DNA of 64,000 nucleotides, from NCBI GenBank assembly GCA_030263455.1, contig SZOZ01000012.1, positions 88,885 through 152,884 of the forward strand, written 5' to 3'. The notes beneath the pieces were generated by a model. The model had not been told where the DNA came from. It searched no databases and worked only from the letters and a program-made list of their open reading frames with translations. Positions 9,366 through 17,596 of the stretch are shown here, piece after piece (positions within the stretch are counted from its first letter, which is position 1; the number at the start of each line of letters is the position of its first letter). The DNA is from Synechococcales cyanobacterium CNB (GTDB lineage: Bacteria > Planctomycetota > Phycisphaerae > Phycisphaerales > UBA1924). Both the position numbers and the translations under genes were made by a program.

Positions 9366-9647
9366 ATGCCGTGCCTTGTCGCAGCCATCGCGTTCTTCTT
9401 CCCTCGCCTGGCGATCATCCTCCTGGTGATCTTCAGCGACTACATCGGGCAAGCGTACCAGACCGTCCTCTGGCCGCTGCTTGGGTTCCTTTTCGCCCCC
9501 TACACGACGCTCGCCTACGCCTTCTCGATCCACAGCAACGGCTCCGTCAGCGGCATCTACCTGCTCCTCGTCGTTTTCGCCGTGCTGGTGGACCTCGGCG
9601 TGATCGGCGGCAGCGGGGCAAGCGCGAAAGGTCGGCTGAAGGGATAA
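9366..9647 (+). CDS. Small membrane protein, unknown function
   Basis: 93 residues with about three hydrophobic segments (roughly residues 4-20, 30-45 and 60-80) and a short basic tail. No family recognised. The start is set at the ATG 6 bases after a TATGCT box; an in-frame ATG 39 bases upstream lacks any ribosome-binding site. The gene lies between a secreted peptidase-like gene and another small membrane protein on the same strand, with 117 bases to the latter. Confidence 0.65.
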   Translation: MPCLVAAIAFFFPRLAIILLVIFSDYIGQAYQTVLWPLLGFLFAPYTTLAYAFSIHSNGSVSGIYLLLVVFAVLVDLGVIGGSGASAKGRLKG

Positions 9648-9764
9648 CCGCGCAGACCGCGGCGAAAGATGGAGTGTCCGCAAGGCAGGGCCTGCGGATC
9701 GGAAAACCGCCTGCTGATCCTGCCATCCTCAACGCGGCGGGGTATGGTGCTGCGGGAGGTCCGC

Positions 9765-10223
9765 ATGCCGATCAAGGTTCCGGGTGTCGCGGCGGTCATG
9801 CTCTTCGTGATGGGGGTGTTCCAAGCGACCGCCGCGTTCGCCTGCTTTATTCCCTCATTCGTCCACGATCGCGTGCCCGAACAGTTCGTCCCAGTCTGGC
9901 GGTTCCTCACGCGCCCGATCTACGGCGACACACCGAACGAGGCCGTCATCAAGGCGCTCGCGGTCGCCTCGCAGGTCATCATCGGCACGACGGAAGCGTT
10001 CGTCTCGGCGATGCTGCTCGGCGCGGCGCTCGTACCCCGACGGCGCCGCGCGCTGGCGCATCTGGGTCTGAGCGCGTCGATGCTGCTCTACACCGCGTTC
10101 ATGCTGACGATGTACGCGATGCACGACAAGTCGCTCCCGAACTGGAACCAGTACCCCGCCATCCTCGCCTGGATCGGCGTGACCTGGACAGTCGTGGCCC
10201 TCGAGTCCAAGACAACGGTGTGA
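9765..10223 (+). CDS. Small four-helix membrane protein, unknown function
   Basis: 152 residues with four predicted membrane segments (about 8-28, 65-90, 98-120 and 130-148). The second loop carries RRRR at the membrane edge. The length and helix pattern resemble small DoxX-like or DUF-type bacterial membrane proteins, but no diagnostic motif was found. The ATG at 9765 follows GGGAGGTCCGC, a good ribosome-binding site, so this start is preferred over earlier in-frame options. Confidence 0.7.
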   Translation: MPIKVPGVAAVMLFVMGVFQATAAFACFIPSFVHDRVPEQFVPVWRFLTRPIYGDTPNEAVIKALAVASQVIIGTTEAFVSAMLLGAALVPRRRRALAHLGLSASMLLYTAFMLTMYAMHDKSLPNWNQYPAILAWIGVTWTVVALESKTTV

Positions 10224-10590
10224 GCGAGGAAAAGAGAGAAGCCGCGTCTTCGAGAGGAAAGGCATCGGGAGGGCGGCGCATCAGGCATCCTCCCTCCACC
10301 TCGCAGGCGTCACTCCCGACCTGTCTTTCCATGCGGTCGCCGCGGCATGACACGCTCCGTGCTGGACTTCCACCACGGCGCTCGTCGTGGCTCGCACACC
10401 GCACGGGCATGCACTCAGCGACCCGCGCCGGAAGTCCTGAGCGATCCAGCCCACAGCGACCACGGCGCAGCACGAAGCCGCGTCGGTTCGCTCCGATCCG
10501 CACGAATCTTCGGAGACGCTTGTTGGAGCGGGCGTTACGCGGGAGGATGTGGTTTCGTGCGAAACCCCGCGAAACACTCCAACGCTCCAA
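10224..10590. other. 367-base gap without a recognisable gene
   Basis: Between the small membrane protein and tRNA-Phe. Short open frames on both strands encode Arg/Ser-rich low-complexity peptides with no motif, good start or codon-usage support. No clear hairpin, promoter pair or repeat was seen. Confidence 0.6.
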
Positions 10591-10663
10591 TGGGCAGGGC
10601 CGGAATTGAACCGGCGACACCCGCATTTTCAGTGCGGTGCTCTACCAACTGAGCTACCTGCCC
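10591..10663 (-). tRNA. tRNA-Phe (GAA)
   Basis: On the minus strand a full cloverleaf can be folded: acceptor GGGCAGG/CCTGCCC, D-arm GCTC-AGTTGGTA-GAGC, anticodon stem CCGCA/TGCGG around CTGAAAA (anticodon GAA), a five-base variable loop GTGTC, and T-arm GCCGG-TTCAATT-CCGGC. The discriminator base is A. The 3' CCA is not encoded; the bases that follow are TTGG. Confidence 0.97.
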
Positions 10664-10772
10664 GCTCGCCGGGCGTGGGTTGCACGCACGGCGGGGTGGA
10701 CGGAACGATATCACGCCCCGAGGAAGCGTCAACACCCCGGGGGATGGGACGAGGACGGGCGGCCCGGTACCG

Positions 10773-12260
10773 TCAGGCGGCCTTGGCGACGACCCCGGGG
10801 GAGGACGAAGAGTCGGAGTTGGAACGAGCGCGTTCCATCTCGGTTGCCGCAGCGAGCAGGAACTGCCGTGGCGAACCGATCGTCCGCGCGGTGCGCTCGT
10901 CGAGGGTTGCGACTCCGATGGCGAGGGTGAGAGGGCTTCTCGTTCGAGCCTGGTCACCCCGAGAAAGGAGCGATGCCACGGATTCTGCGCCTCGGAGCGC
11001 GGCGATCCGGGGCGTGTCCGGCAGCAGGACGGCGAAACCGTTGGGGTCGAGGCGTGCGATCGTGCCGCCGAGATGGGAGAACTCGCGTCGCAGGACGGCG
11101 GCGGCGTTCAGGATCGCCTCATCGGCCGCGACTTGGCCCTCCGTTTGCGCGAGAGCGCCGAGGCCGCCGATCGCGAAGCGGATCAGTGAGAGCGGACCCG
11201 GATTCCGCACCGCGTGTTCGAAAGCGAGGCGGAGCGACCGCTCGAAGACCGTGGCGCACTGCACGCCGGTGAGGGGGTCGAAGTCCTGATCGGAGTCGAT
11301 GCGGTGAGCAAGCGTCCGTGTGTCCGCGTCGTCGGGGCCGCACGCGCTCGACAACTCGGCGAGGCGTGCGTGGGCCTCAGTGATGATCGACTCGGCGGTC
11401 GGGATCTCGCCGGTCTGAAGGCGGAGCAGGCGTCCGAGTTCCACGGCGCTCTCGGTGACTTTGTGGAGCAGCGCATCGACGCCGGATGGTTCGAGCCTGA
11501 ACCAGTCGCGCGCGCGCTGGTAGAGCCTGCGCAGCGCCGGGACCGCGTCAGCATCCGTGATCGTGTCGTGGAAAAGGTTGCCGAGCGCCACGCATCGGAC
11601 GAGTTCGCAACACCCCATCGGCGCGGCCGTGGGTCGCTCGTGGTACTTGATGGGCAGCACCAGCTCATCGGGAAGCCGCCATCGCTGGGCGAGCATCGCG
11701 CCGATGTCTGGGTGCTGGGTGTCCAGCGCCGCGAGTTCGTGCTTGACGAGTTGGCGGTGGTCGCCGCCCGCGGCGTCAAGCACGCGCAGGTAGTCTGCCC
11801 CGAGCGTGCGATAGAGGGCGACCATGCCGACATCCTGGAGCAGTCCTCCCAGGAACGCCTCGTCCGCCTGCTTCAGACCGACATCGTGGGCAACGATGCG
11901 AGCCGCCGCGGCGGTGACGAGGCCGCGCCGCCAGTAACTGACATAGTCGAACCGCGGGTCCGAGTCGTCATCCACCGCGGATACGAGCGAAAAACCGATC
12001 GCGAGGCTCTTGACCGGCCCGAGGCCCATCAAGACGATCGCGCGGGAGATCGAACCGCAGCGCTGGCGCAGGCCGTAGAGAGGTGAGTTGACGGTCCGGA
12101 GCACCTTCGCCGAGAGACCCTGGTCCTTTTCGATCACGTCCGCCACTTCTTCGAGCGAGACGTCGGCGTCGGCGGTAAGTTGAAGGATGCGCACCGCGAC
12201 CGTGGGCAGCGTGGGCAGCGTCGGGCATGCGAGGACCTGTTCTAGGAGTTGTTGGTTCAC
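10773..12260 (-). CDS. HDOD-domain signalling protein with degenerate GGDEF-like C-terminus
   Basis: 495 residues. The N-terminal HDOD domain (about residues 1-205) has the LPTLP start, DVSLEEVADVIEKDQ, a VNSPLYG segment and the GLLQDVG helix typical of non-hydrolytic HD-related output domains. A linker follows, then a C-terminal domain (about 325-480) that begins with DPLTGV like a GGDEF domain, but where GGDEF is expected the sequence reads LDPNGF, so cyclic-di-GMP synthesis is not expected. The start is set at GTG 12260, preceded by GGAAGGGTCGCC; an upstream in-frame ATG would add 19 residues before the conserved LLEQVLACPTLP. Probably a regulatory scaffold; the partner is unknown. Confidence 0.85.
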   Translation of the reverse strand: MNQQLLEQVLACPTLPTLPTVAVRILQLTADADVSLEEVADVIEKDQGLSAKVLRTVNSPLYGLRQRCGSISRAIVLMGLGPVKSLAIGFSLVSAVDDDSDPRFDYVSYWRRGLVTAAAARIVAHDVGLKQADEAFLGGLLQDVGMVALYRTLGADYLRVLDAAGGDHRQLVKHELAALDTQHPDIGAMLAQRWRLPDELVLPIKYHERPTAAPMGCCELVRCVALGNLFHDTITDADAVPALRRLYQRARDWFRLEPSGVDALLHKVTESAVELGRLLRLQTGEIPTAESIITEAHARLAELSSACGPDDADTRTLAHRIDSDQDFDPLTGVQCATVFERSLRLAFEHAVRNPGPLSLIRFAIGGLGALAQTEGQVAADEAILNAAAVLRREFSHLGGTIARLDPNGFAVLLPDTPRIAALRGAESVASLLSRGDQARTRSPLTLAIGVATLDERTARTIGSPRQFLLAAATEMERARSNSDSSSSPGVVAKAA

Positions 12261-12349
12261 GGCGACCCTTCCACCCGGAATGGGCGGCCGGATCGCGTCG
12301 CAGCATCCGTGCCGCACGCATGGGATATCGACCCCCCCCGTGCGAACCT

Positions 12350-13120
12350 TTACTTTCGGGGGTTTCCAGCACGGGGGGAGGGCGGAGCGTCGGTGAGGGG
12401 ACGCTTGCCGAAGACCCAGCGAACCGTCGGCAGGTCGCGTCCGAGAATTTCGCGGAGGTAGGCAGCGAGGAGACGGTTCGCACGGTCTATCGACGCGGCA
12501 TCACCGCCGATCGAATGTCCCGATTCGAGGCGGCGGAGGAGTTCGACAGTGGGTGATCGCACCCTCCAGAACGGAGCGGAAGGGGTGTTATCCCCCTCGT
12601 CTTGAGCGATGCTCACAAGCCCGCCGGCGCGGGGACTGAAGCCGTACACCGCGCGAGCCTGCTCCGCCGGTTCCCGGCCGAGCGCGGGCTTGTAGCCGGT
12701 CTCGACCAGCGTCGCCCACTGGAAGTGGAGGATCGCCTTCGCGGCCGAGTCGCCGATCGTGCGCAGCGATGAGAGCAGTGCATCGAAGAGCGCGGGGTGA
12801 GGATCCTCGTCCGTGATCGAATGACAGACGAGATCGGCGAGGTACATCCCCGCGTTGAACGTCGCCAGCGAACGGCGGAGCGCGGGGAAGGTCTCCTGAA
12901 GATCCCAGGCCGTCAGCGTGGCCAGCGACCCGGAGGGCTTGACGATGGCGACGAGCTCTCCCCGGGTCAGGAGTTCGAGACCGCCCGAGAAGGCGGCTTT
13001 CTCCCGGCGTGCCCCCTTGGCGATGCCGCGGATCAGCCCGTGCTCGCGCGTGAAAACGGAGACGGTCTGGCTCGTCTCGGACCAGTCCCAATGTCGCACA
13101 CAAACAGCCTGGTCGCGCAC
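12350..13120 (-). CDS. recO: DNA repair protein RecO
   Basis: 256 residues, the usual RecO length. RecO anneals single strands and helps RecR load RecA in the RecF pathway. The N-terminal OB-fold is visible: the opening strand RHWDWSETSQTVSVFT, then HGLIRGIAKGARR. The helical middle region has NAGMYLADLV. The Cys4 zinc finger found in some RecO proteins is not present. The start is taken as the GTG at 13120 because this gives the standard RecO opening; a second GTG lies 9 bases upstream, and no convincing Shine-Dalgarno is visible for either. The frame remains open far upstream, but that stretch is antisense to the dehydratase-ACP cassette and is not used. Confidence 0.87.
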   Translation of the reverse strand: MRDQAVCVRHWDWSETSQTVSVFTREHGLIRGIAKGARREKAAFSGGLELLTRGELVAIVKPSGSLATLTAWDLQETFPALRRSLATFNAGMYLADLVCHSITDEDPHPALFDALLSSLRTIGDSAAKAILHFQWATLVETGYKPALGREPAEQARAVYGFSPRAGGLVSIAQDEGDNTPSAPFWRVRSPTVELLRRLESGHSIGGDAASIDRANRLLAAYLREILGRDLPTVRWVFGKRPLTDAPPSPRAGNPRK

Positions 13121-13214
13121 GGTCGGCACGCAGGAGGGTACGCGGAGCGGGAGTGGTCGATTCCCGCGCCGCGCAGCGGGACGGCGCGAGCTGTCCGGCG
13201 TATCGTGCCCTGCC

Positions 13215-13631
13215 ATGCGGTTTGACCTTGTCGATGCCGTGCTAGACCGGGAGCCAGACCGGGTCGTTACGCTCAAGCAGGTGAGCGCGGCGGAGGAGTA
13301 CCTAGCCGACCACTTCCCGACATTCCCGGTGCTCCCTGGGGTGCTCATGCTGGAAGCCATGGTCCAGGCCGCGAGGCTGTTGGTCTCGGAGGATGAGGGT
13401 GGGCCGTGCGTGCTCGGTGGCGTTCGTGCCCTGAAATACGGCCGAATCGTCCAGCCCGGGGACTCGCTTCGGGTTGAGGTGGTCGCGACGGCACGGAGCG
13501 GGGACGGATCGGCCGAGTTCAAGGGGGAAGCACGCGCGATCGGTCCGGACGGTGTCGAGCGGGGGATCGCGGCCGCGGGACGGTTCTCGCTCCGGACCGT
13601 TCGTTTCGCCCCCTCCAAGGTGGGCGGGTAG
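13215..13631 (+). CDS. FabZ-like 3-hydroxyacyl-ACP dehydratase
   Basis: 138-residue hot-dog fold protein, the usual length of FabZ. The signature HFPTFPVLPGVLMLEAM carries the catalytic His33 and Glu47, matching the FabZ pair. Predicted role: dehydration of a 3-hydroxyacyl-ACP in fatty acid or a specialised lipid pathway. The next gene but one on the same strand is a second member of this family, with an unusual ACP between them. A TATCGT box 8 bases before the ATG may serve as a -10 element. No ketosynthase is adjacent, so the product cannot be named. Confidence 0.85.
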   Translation: MRFDLVDAVLDREPDRVVTLKQVSAAEEYLADHFPTFPVLPGVLMLEAMVQAARLLVSEDEGGPCVLGGVRALKYGRIVQPGDSLRVEVVATARSGDGSAEFKGEARAIGPDGVERGIAAAGRFSLRTVRFAPSKVGG

Positions 13632-13690
13632 GCTCGCGTCGTGTAACATGGCGACCCGTGCCGGGGGGTAGCCCGCGAGTCCGAGGGAGC

Positions 13691-14077
13691 ATGATGACGC
13701 GAGATGAGATTTTCGAGAAGGTCCGCGAGGTGCTGGTCAGTGCCTTGGCGGTCGATGAGGACGAAGTGACGCCCGGTGCCGTCCTGACGGCGGACTTGGG
13801 CGCGGAGTCGATCGACTTCCTCGACATCGTGTTCAAGCTCGAACAGGCCTTCGGGTTCAAGATCGGTCAGGGGGAGTTGTTCCCGGACAACGTGGCGCAG
13901 GACCCCGAGTACGTTCAGGGCGGCAAGATCACGCCGAAGGGCATCGCGGCGTTGAAGGAACGCCTGCCGCACGCCGACTTCGCGTCTCTGGAAGCCGACC
14001 CACGCGTCGAGCGTGTGGGCGAGATCTTCACGGTGGACGCGGTGGTCCGGTTCTGCGAGCGGAAACTGGCCGGCTGA
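13691..14077 (+). CDS. Acyl carrier protein, extended form
   Basis: 128 residues, against about 80 for a standard ACP. Helix I, the DLGAESIDFLDIVFKLE motif with phosphopantetheine-accepting Ser40, and the following helix are conventional. Between that and the closing helix (FTVDAVVRFCERKL) there are about 45 extra residues, including PDNVAQDPEYVQGG and an ITPKGIAALKE helix. The ATG at 13691 follows CGAGGGAGC. The gene is flanked by two hot-dog dehydratases, 15 bases before the second, so it probably carries their substrate. The insertion could form a docking surface for dedicated enzymes; that is inference. Confidence 0.87.
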   Translation: MMTRDEIFEKVREVLVSALAVDEDEVTPGAVLTADLGAESIDFLDIVFKLEQAFGFKIGQGELFPDNVAQDPEYVQGGKITPKGIAALKERLPHADFASLEADPRVERVGEIFTVDAVVRFCERKLAG

Positions 14078-14092
14078 GCCGCGGAGCGGACC

Positions 14093-14626
14093 ATGCGCTG
14101 GATGTGGATCGACCGCGTGGTGGAGTTGCGGCCGCGCGAGCGGATCGTCTCGGTCAAGAGCGTGACGGCGGCCGAAGAGCACCTCTACGACCACTTCCCC
14201 CCCGCACGGCTGGCGGACGGATCGGTGCGGGATGCGCTCCCGATCATGCCGGCATCGTTGATCGTAGAGGGGATGGCGCAGTCGGCCGGCATCCTGGTCG
14301 GGCACGCCGAGGAGTTCCGCGAGAAGGTCGTGCTCGCGAAGGTCTCGCGGGCGGAACTGGAACGCGACGCGATCCCCGGCACAACGCTCCGCTACACCGC
14401 GGAGTTGCGGAGCATCGGCGCCCAGGGGGCCAGCACCGAGGGGACGGTCGAACTGCTCGACCACGCCCGGCCGGACGAAGGGTTCGTGCGGATCGGCCGC
14501 ATTGACCTGATGTTCAGCCACCTGGACCGGAACATGGCCGGCATCGCGTTCCCCGAGCACAACTTCGTGTTCAGCGAATCGTTCCGCACGCTGCTGAAGA
14601 CGAGCGGGATCGACTGCCCGTTCTGA
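14093..14626 (+). CDS. Second hot-dog dehydratase of the FabZ/FabA family
   Basis: 177 residues with a hot-dog fold. The active-site stretch is interrupted relative to FabZ: DHFP (His34) is followed by about 13 inserted residues before LPIMPASLIVEGMAQ, where Glu59 occupies the acidic position. The C-terminus is extended and ends in a conserved-looking FPEHNFVFSESFR segment. It starts 15 bases after the ACP gene and is surely co-transcribed with it. It may act on the ACP-bound intermediate at a different chain length from the first dehydratase, or as a non-catalytic partner. The start is an ATG after CGGAGCGGACC. Confidence 0.8.
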   Translation: MRWMWIDRVVELRPRERIVSVKSVTAAEEHLYDHFPPARLADGSVRDALPIMPASLIVEGMAQSAGILVGHAEEFREKVVLAKVSRAELERDAIPGTTLRYTAELRSIGAQGASTEGTVELLDHARPDEGFVRIGRIDLMFSHLDRNMAGIAFPEHNFVFSESFRTLLKTSGIDCPF

Positions 14627-14687
14627 ATGGTGAACTCGCGGCTCCTTCGTGCTGGATCGGGTGTACGCGAAGCGGAGGAAGAATCGC

Positions 14688-16343
14688 TCAGCGTTCGAGC
14701 GACTCGCGGACGAGACGGCCGAAGAGCGCCCGTGGAGCGGGATGACCCGTCCACGCCGTGAACTGGGCCGCTGCTTGGAGGACGAACATCTCCACGCCGT
14801 CGATCGCTCGCCAGCCGACCTCGCGAACGTCGTTCAAGAGTTGTGTTCGCACAGGGTTGTAGACGGTTTCCATCACGACCGTCTCTGGACCGCACGGGTC
14901 GGTGCGGCGGGCGGCAAGTTCGTGCACGGGCAGCGGCGAACCGTCCGGCTCCGGTCCGCCTTTCATGCCGACTGGCGTGCAGTTCACGAAGGCGTGCGCG
15001 CGGGCGTGCGACAGCGCGGCCCAATCGTCGGCGGAGGCACGCGCGCCGGCGTCAAGAATCGCCTGAGCCAATCGATCGGCGCGCTCACGTGAGCGGTTGT
15101 AGATGACGACTTCCGCGCCACGAGCGGCGAGCGCAAAGGCGATGGCCCGCGCGACGCCTCCCGCCCCGAGGACGACGATGCGCCTGCTCGCAATCTCACC
15201 GAGTGAATCCTGTATGCAGGCAACCGCTGCCGGCGCGTCGGTGTTCGCAACGCGGACACTGGCGATCGCTCCACCTGCCGATCGCTCGACGACGAGCGTG
15301 TTGGCCGCCCCGCACGCCGCGGTGTCGGCATCGGCAGGCCACCGCTGCTCCATCGCGAGACGGGCGAGGTTTTCCTTGTGCGGGATGGTCACGCTCGCGC
15401 CTCGCAGGTCGAGCCCGGGATGGTGGAGCAGTTCGAGCATCGTGGCCTTGAAGGACTCGTAGGAGCCGTCCGCACCGTTCTCGGCGGCAGCGATGGGCAG
15501 GGGCAGGTAGACGCCGTCGTGGCCGACCGCCTCGAAGCCCGCGTTGTGCATGAGCGGCGAGAGCGAGTGGCCGACGGGCCAGCCCACGATGCCGTAGACG
15601 CGAGTTGTGGGCGAGATCGAGCGAAAGCGGTACAGGTCGAGCATCTCGCGGATGGTGGGCTGACCTGGTGCGGTCGCCCCCTGTGGGTGCAGGCTGGCAA
15701 AGGTGAGGAAGCCGCCGAACTTCGGGGCGAGGACGCGGCTCATTAGGCCGAACTCGCCCATGCCCAGGGCGATCGTCGGGCGATCTCGCTCGGCGAGCAG
15801 GTCAAAGAGTTCGAGGTTGTCCCGCAACGAACGGGCACGGAAGGCGACCTTGTGGACGGCCGCGGCCGGCTCGGCCCGCATCGCCGCGAGCCTGCGGGCG
15901 AGGTCCGCAGGCCGACCGTCGAAGTCGTGCATCGAGAGGATGAGGCGTGTGGACACTGGACGAGCCTGCTTTGGGTGATCAACCGCAAGGTTCACCTTCT
16001 GGCGAAGATTCGCCGATCGCGTGTAGGCGGTGAGTTCGGTGTCGAGGTACGCGGGCGGTGCGCCGCCCGTGCCGAGCCGCTCGAAGAGCGCGACGCGGGC
16101 GTCCTCGGGACCGTCGTAGTGGCCACCTTCCCAGGTCGGCCTGCAGGTGATGATGCAGGGCACAGGGGATTCCGCCGCGAGACGGAGGATGGCACGGGTC
16201 TCCGCCTCATCACCCGTGCCGGAGAAGCAGGCGTCAACCCGGTACTCGACGGCGTCCGCGCCGTGGTCGCGTGCGAGCGCGGCATCAGCGAGCGCCGCTT
16301 CGGAGTCGTGAACGAGGATGGGGACGCACAGGAGCGTGGACAC
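14688..16343 (-). CDS. Bifunctional 3-dehydroquinate dehydratase (type I) / shikimate dehydrogenase
   Basis: 551-residue fusion catalysing two consecutive shikimate-pathway steps: 3-dehydroquinate to 3-dehydroshikimate, then to shikimate with NADPH. Residues 1-245 are a type I (Schiff-base) dehydratase with EYRVD, catalytic His139 (SMHDF) and Lys165 (HKVAFRA). Residues 248-551 are shikimate dehydrogenase with GWPVGHSLSPLMHN at 254-267, TIPHKE with the catalytic Lys, the nucleotide motif GAGGVARA and NCTPVGM. The same order is known in plants. The start is a GTG with TACACT 6 bases upstream. The gene is convergent with the dehydratase cassette. Confidence 0.93.
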   Translation of the reverse strand: MSTLLCVPILVHDSEAALADAALARDHGADAVEYRVDACFSGTGDEAETRAILRLAAESPVPCIITCRPTWEGGHYDGPEDARVALFERLGTGGAPPAYLDTELTAYTRSANLRQKVNLAVDHPKQARPVSTRLILSMHDFDGRPADLARRLAAMRAEPAAAVHKVAFRARSLRDNLELFDLLAERDRPTIALGMGEFGLMSRVLAPKFGGFLTFASLHPQGATAPGQPTIREMLDLYRFRSISPTTRVYGIVGWPVGHSLSPLMHNAGFEAVGHDGVYLPLPIAAAENGADGSYESFKATMLELLHHPGLDLRGASVTIPHKENLARLAMEQRWPADADTAACGAANTLVVERSAGGAIASVRVANTDAPAAVACIQDSLGEIASRRIVVLGAGGVARAIAFALAARGAEVVIYNRSRERADRLAQAILDAGARASADDWAALSHARAHAFVNCTPVGMKGGPEPDGSPLPVHELAARRTDPCGPETVVMETVYNPVRTQLLNDVREVGWRAIDGVEMFVLQAAAQFTAWTGHPAPRALFGRLVRESLER

Positions 16344-16349
16344 TCGGAG

Positions 16350-16355
16350 AGTGTA
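16350..16355 (-). promoter_or_regulatory. -10-like TACACT, leaderless arrangement before aroDE
   Basis: On the minus strand TACACT ends 6 bases before the GTG start at 16343, and no ribosome-binding site precedes the start. Confidence 0.4.
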
Positions 16356-16427
16356 GAGGGGACAAGAAGCCGCTCGCGCACCGGCTCCGCAAGGACGGGT
16401 GAGGCTCCCGTCCTCCCGCTCACTGAC

Positions 16428-17480
16428 TCAGCAGCCCGCAACGAAGGCGTTGAGGAAGGCCACGAAGTCCAGGGTGTTCACGGTCGTGTCGCCGTTGAAG
16501 TCGGCCGCGCCGTCCTGTGCTACGAAGGCGTTGAGGAAGGCCACAAAGTCGAGCGTGTTCACGATGGTGTCGCCGTTGAAGTCGGCCGGGCAGGCGGACT
16601 GCTCGCCCGCTGCCGCGAGCGTGAGCGTGCCGTTCATGGCCGAGGAGACGGTGTCCAGAGTCAGGTTCAGAAGCAGGTGCGCGGTGTAGCCCGGCGGCAG
16701 GATGGTCGGCAGGTCGAGCGGGAACTCGGGGAGTTCGAGGCCGGGTTCTTGCGAGTCGCTGAACTCGATCGTCTGCGAGGCAACAACCGTAACGACATCG
16801 CCCGCGACCGTGATCGTGCCCGCCAGAGCAACCGCGAAGGGCAGGTCCGCGACCGGGAACGAGCTGCCCAGCAGTTCGAACTCCGCGTTCATCACCGCGG
16901 GGATAAAAACGGCGAAGTCGAACTCGCCGGGCGCGGTCTCGGTCAGCAGACCGACGGCCGCATCCTCGGTCTGCACGATGACCATCGACGTGATCGAGAG
17001 GTCGCCGAGCGGGAGTTCGATGGGAATCCCGATGTAGGTCGAGTCTGGATTCCGCGTGCGGAAGGACTCCGGGAAGAAGGAGATGCTGGCGGGGATGAAA
17101 GCGGGGCCGTCGGCAAGGAAGTCGGCGGAGAACCCCTGGATGATGAGCGTCGCGCCGTCGATGTCAAGGTACAGCCCGAAGCCGCCGGAGGTCTCGGTGT
17201 CGAGCGGGCCTGCAAGTTCAAGGCCCATCTGGACGGGCACGGGAACGTTCTCGGTCGCACCGAACGACCCCCACAGCCCGGGCTTGGTGCGCGTGCCGCC
17301 GGGGTTGGTGTCGGGGTCATAGTTGCCGATCAGCGAGCCGCTGGTATCGGCCTCGAACGATGTCGAACCGACGAGACCGCTGGCGGCCTGATCGATGACG
17401 ACAACGTAGTTCTGTGCGAGCGAACAGGAAGCGAACACGAATGACGCCGCGACGGCGGCGAACGAACGGGTCGACGGCAT
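16428..17480 (-). CDS. Secreted protein with two-repeat GC-ending dockerin-like module
   Basis: 350 residues. A signal peptide (about 1-23, ending SLAQ) is followed by an unrecognised beta-rich domain of about 270 residues. The C-terminal 55 residues hold two near-identical EF-hand-like repeats (DFNGDTIVNTLD and DFNGDTTVNTLD, each followed by FVAFLNAFVA), bracketed by a Cys just before the first repeat and a terminal Gly-Cys. Such modules are known in planctomycetes as GC-type dockerin-like domains; partner and localisation are not established here. The ATG at 17480 follows CAGGAGTGCCATTC, a good ribosome-binding site. The tail is very similar in DNA to that of the gene at 26328-27071. Confidence 0.85.
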   Translation of the reverse strand: MPSTRSFAAVAASFVFASCSLAQNYVVVIDQAASGLVGSTSFEADTSGSLIGNYDPDTNPGGTRTKPGLWGSFGATENVPVPVQMGLELAGPLDTETSGGFGLYLDIDGATLIIQGFSADFLADGPAFIPASISFFPESFRTRNPDSTYIGIPIELPLGDLSITSMVIVQTEDAAVGLLTETAPGEFDFAVFIPAVMNAEFELLGSSFPVADLPFAVALAGTITVAGDVVTVVASQTIEFSDSQEPGLELPEFPLDLPTILPPGYTAHLLLNLTLDTVSSAMNGTLTLAAAGEQSACPADFNGDTIVNTLDFVAFLNAFVAQDGAADFNGDTTVNTLDFVAFLNAFVAGC

Positions 17481-17596
17481 GAATGGCACTCCTGGGACTG
17501 AGAACAGGATACGCGAACAGGCTCTCCCGACACAAGAAGCTCGATCAAGAACAATGATCCGCGGCCAATAATCACCAATGGACGCCGCGTACGCCC

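Noticed and set aside
13215..13631. LpxC/FabZ lipid A-type fusion or locus
   Set aside because: No lpxA, lpxC or lpxD sequence is present around the dehydratases, so there is no support for a lipid A context.
13121..14560. Upstream continuation of the recO frame on the minus strand
   Set aside because: It lies opposite the dehydratase-ACP-dehydratase genes, which have clear family motifs, and the translated part has no recognisable domain.
16432..16600. CRISPR-like or tandem repeat signal in the dockerin tails
   Set aside because: The two internal repeats are coding calcium-loop repeats of unequal DNA sequence without spacers.
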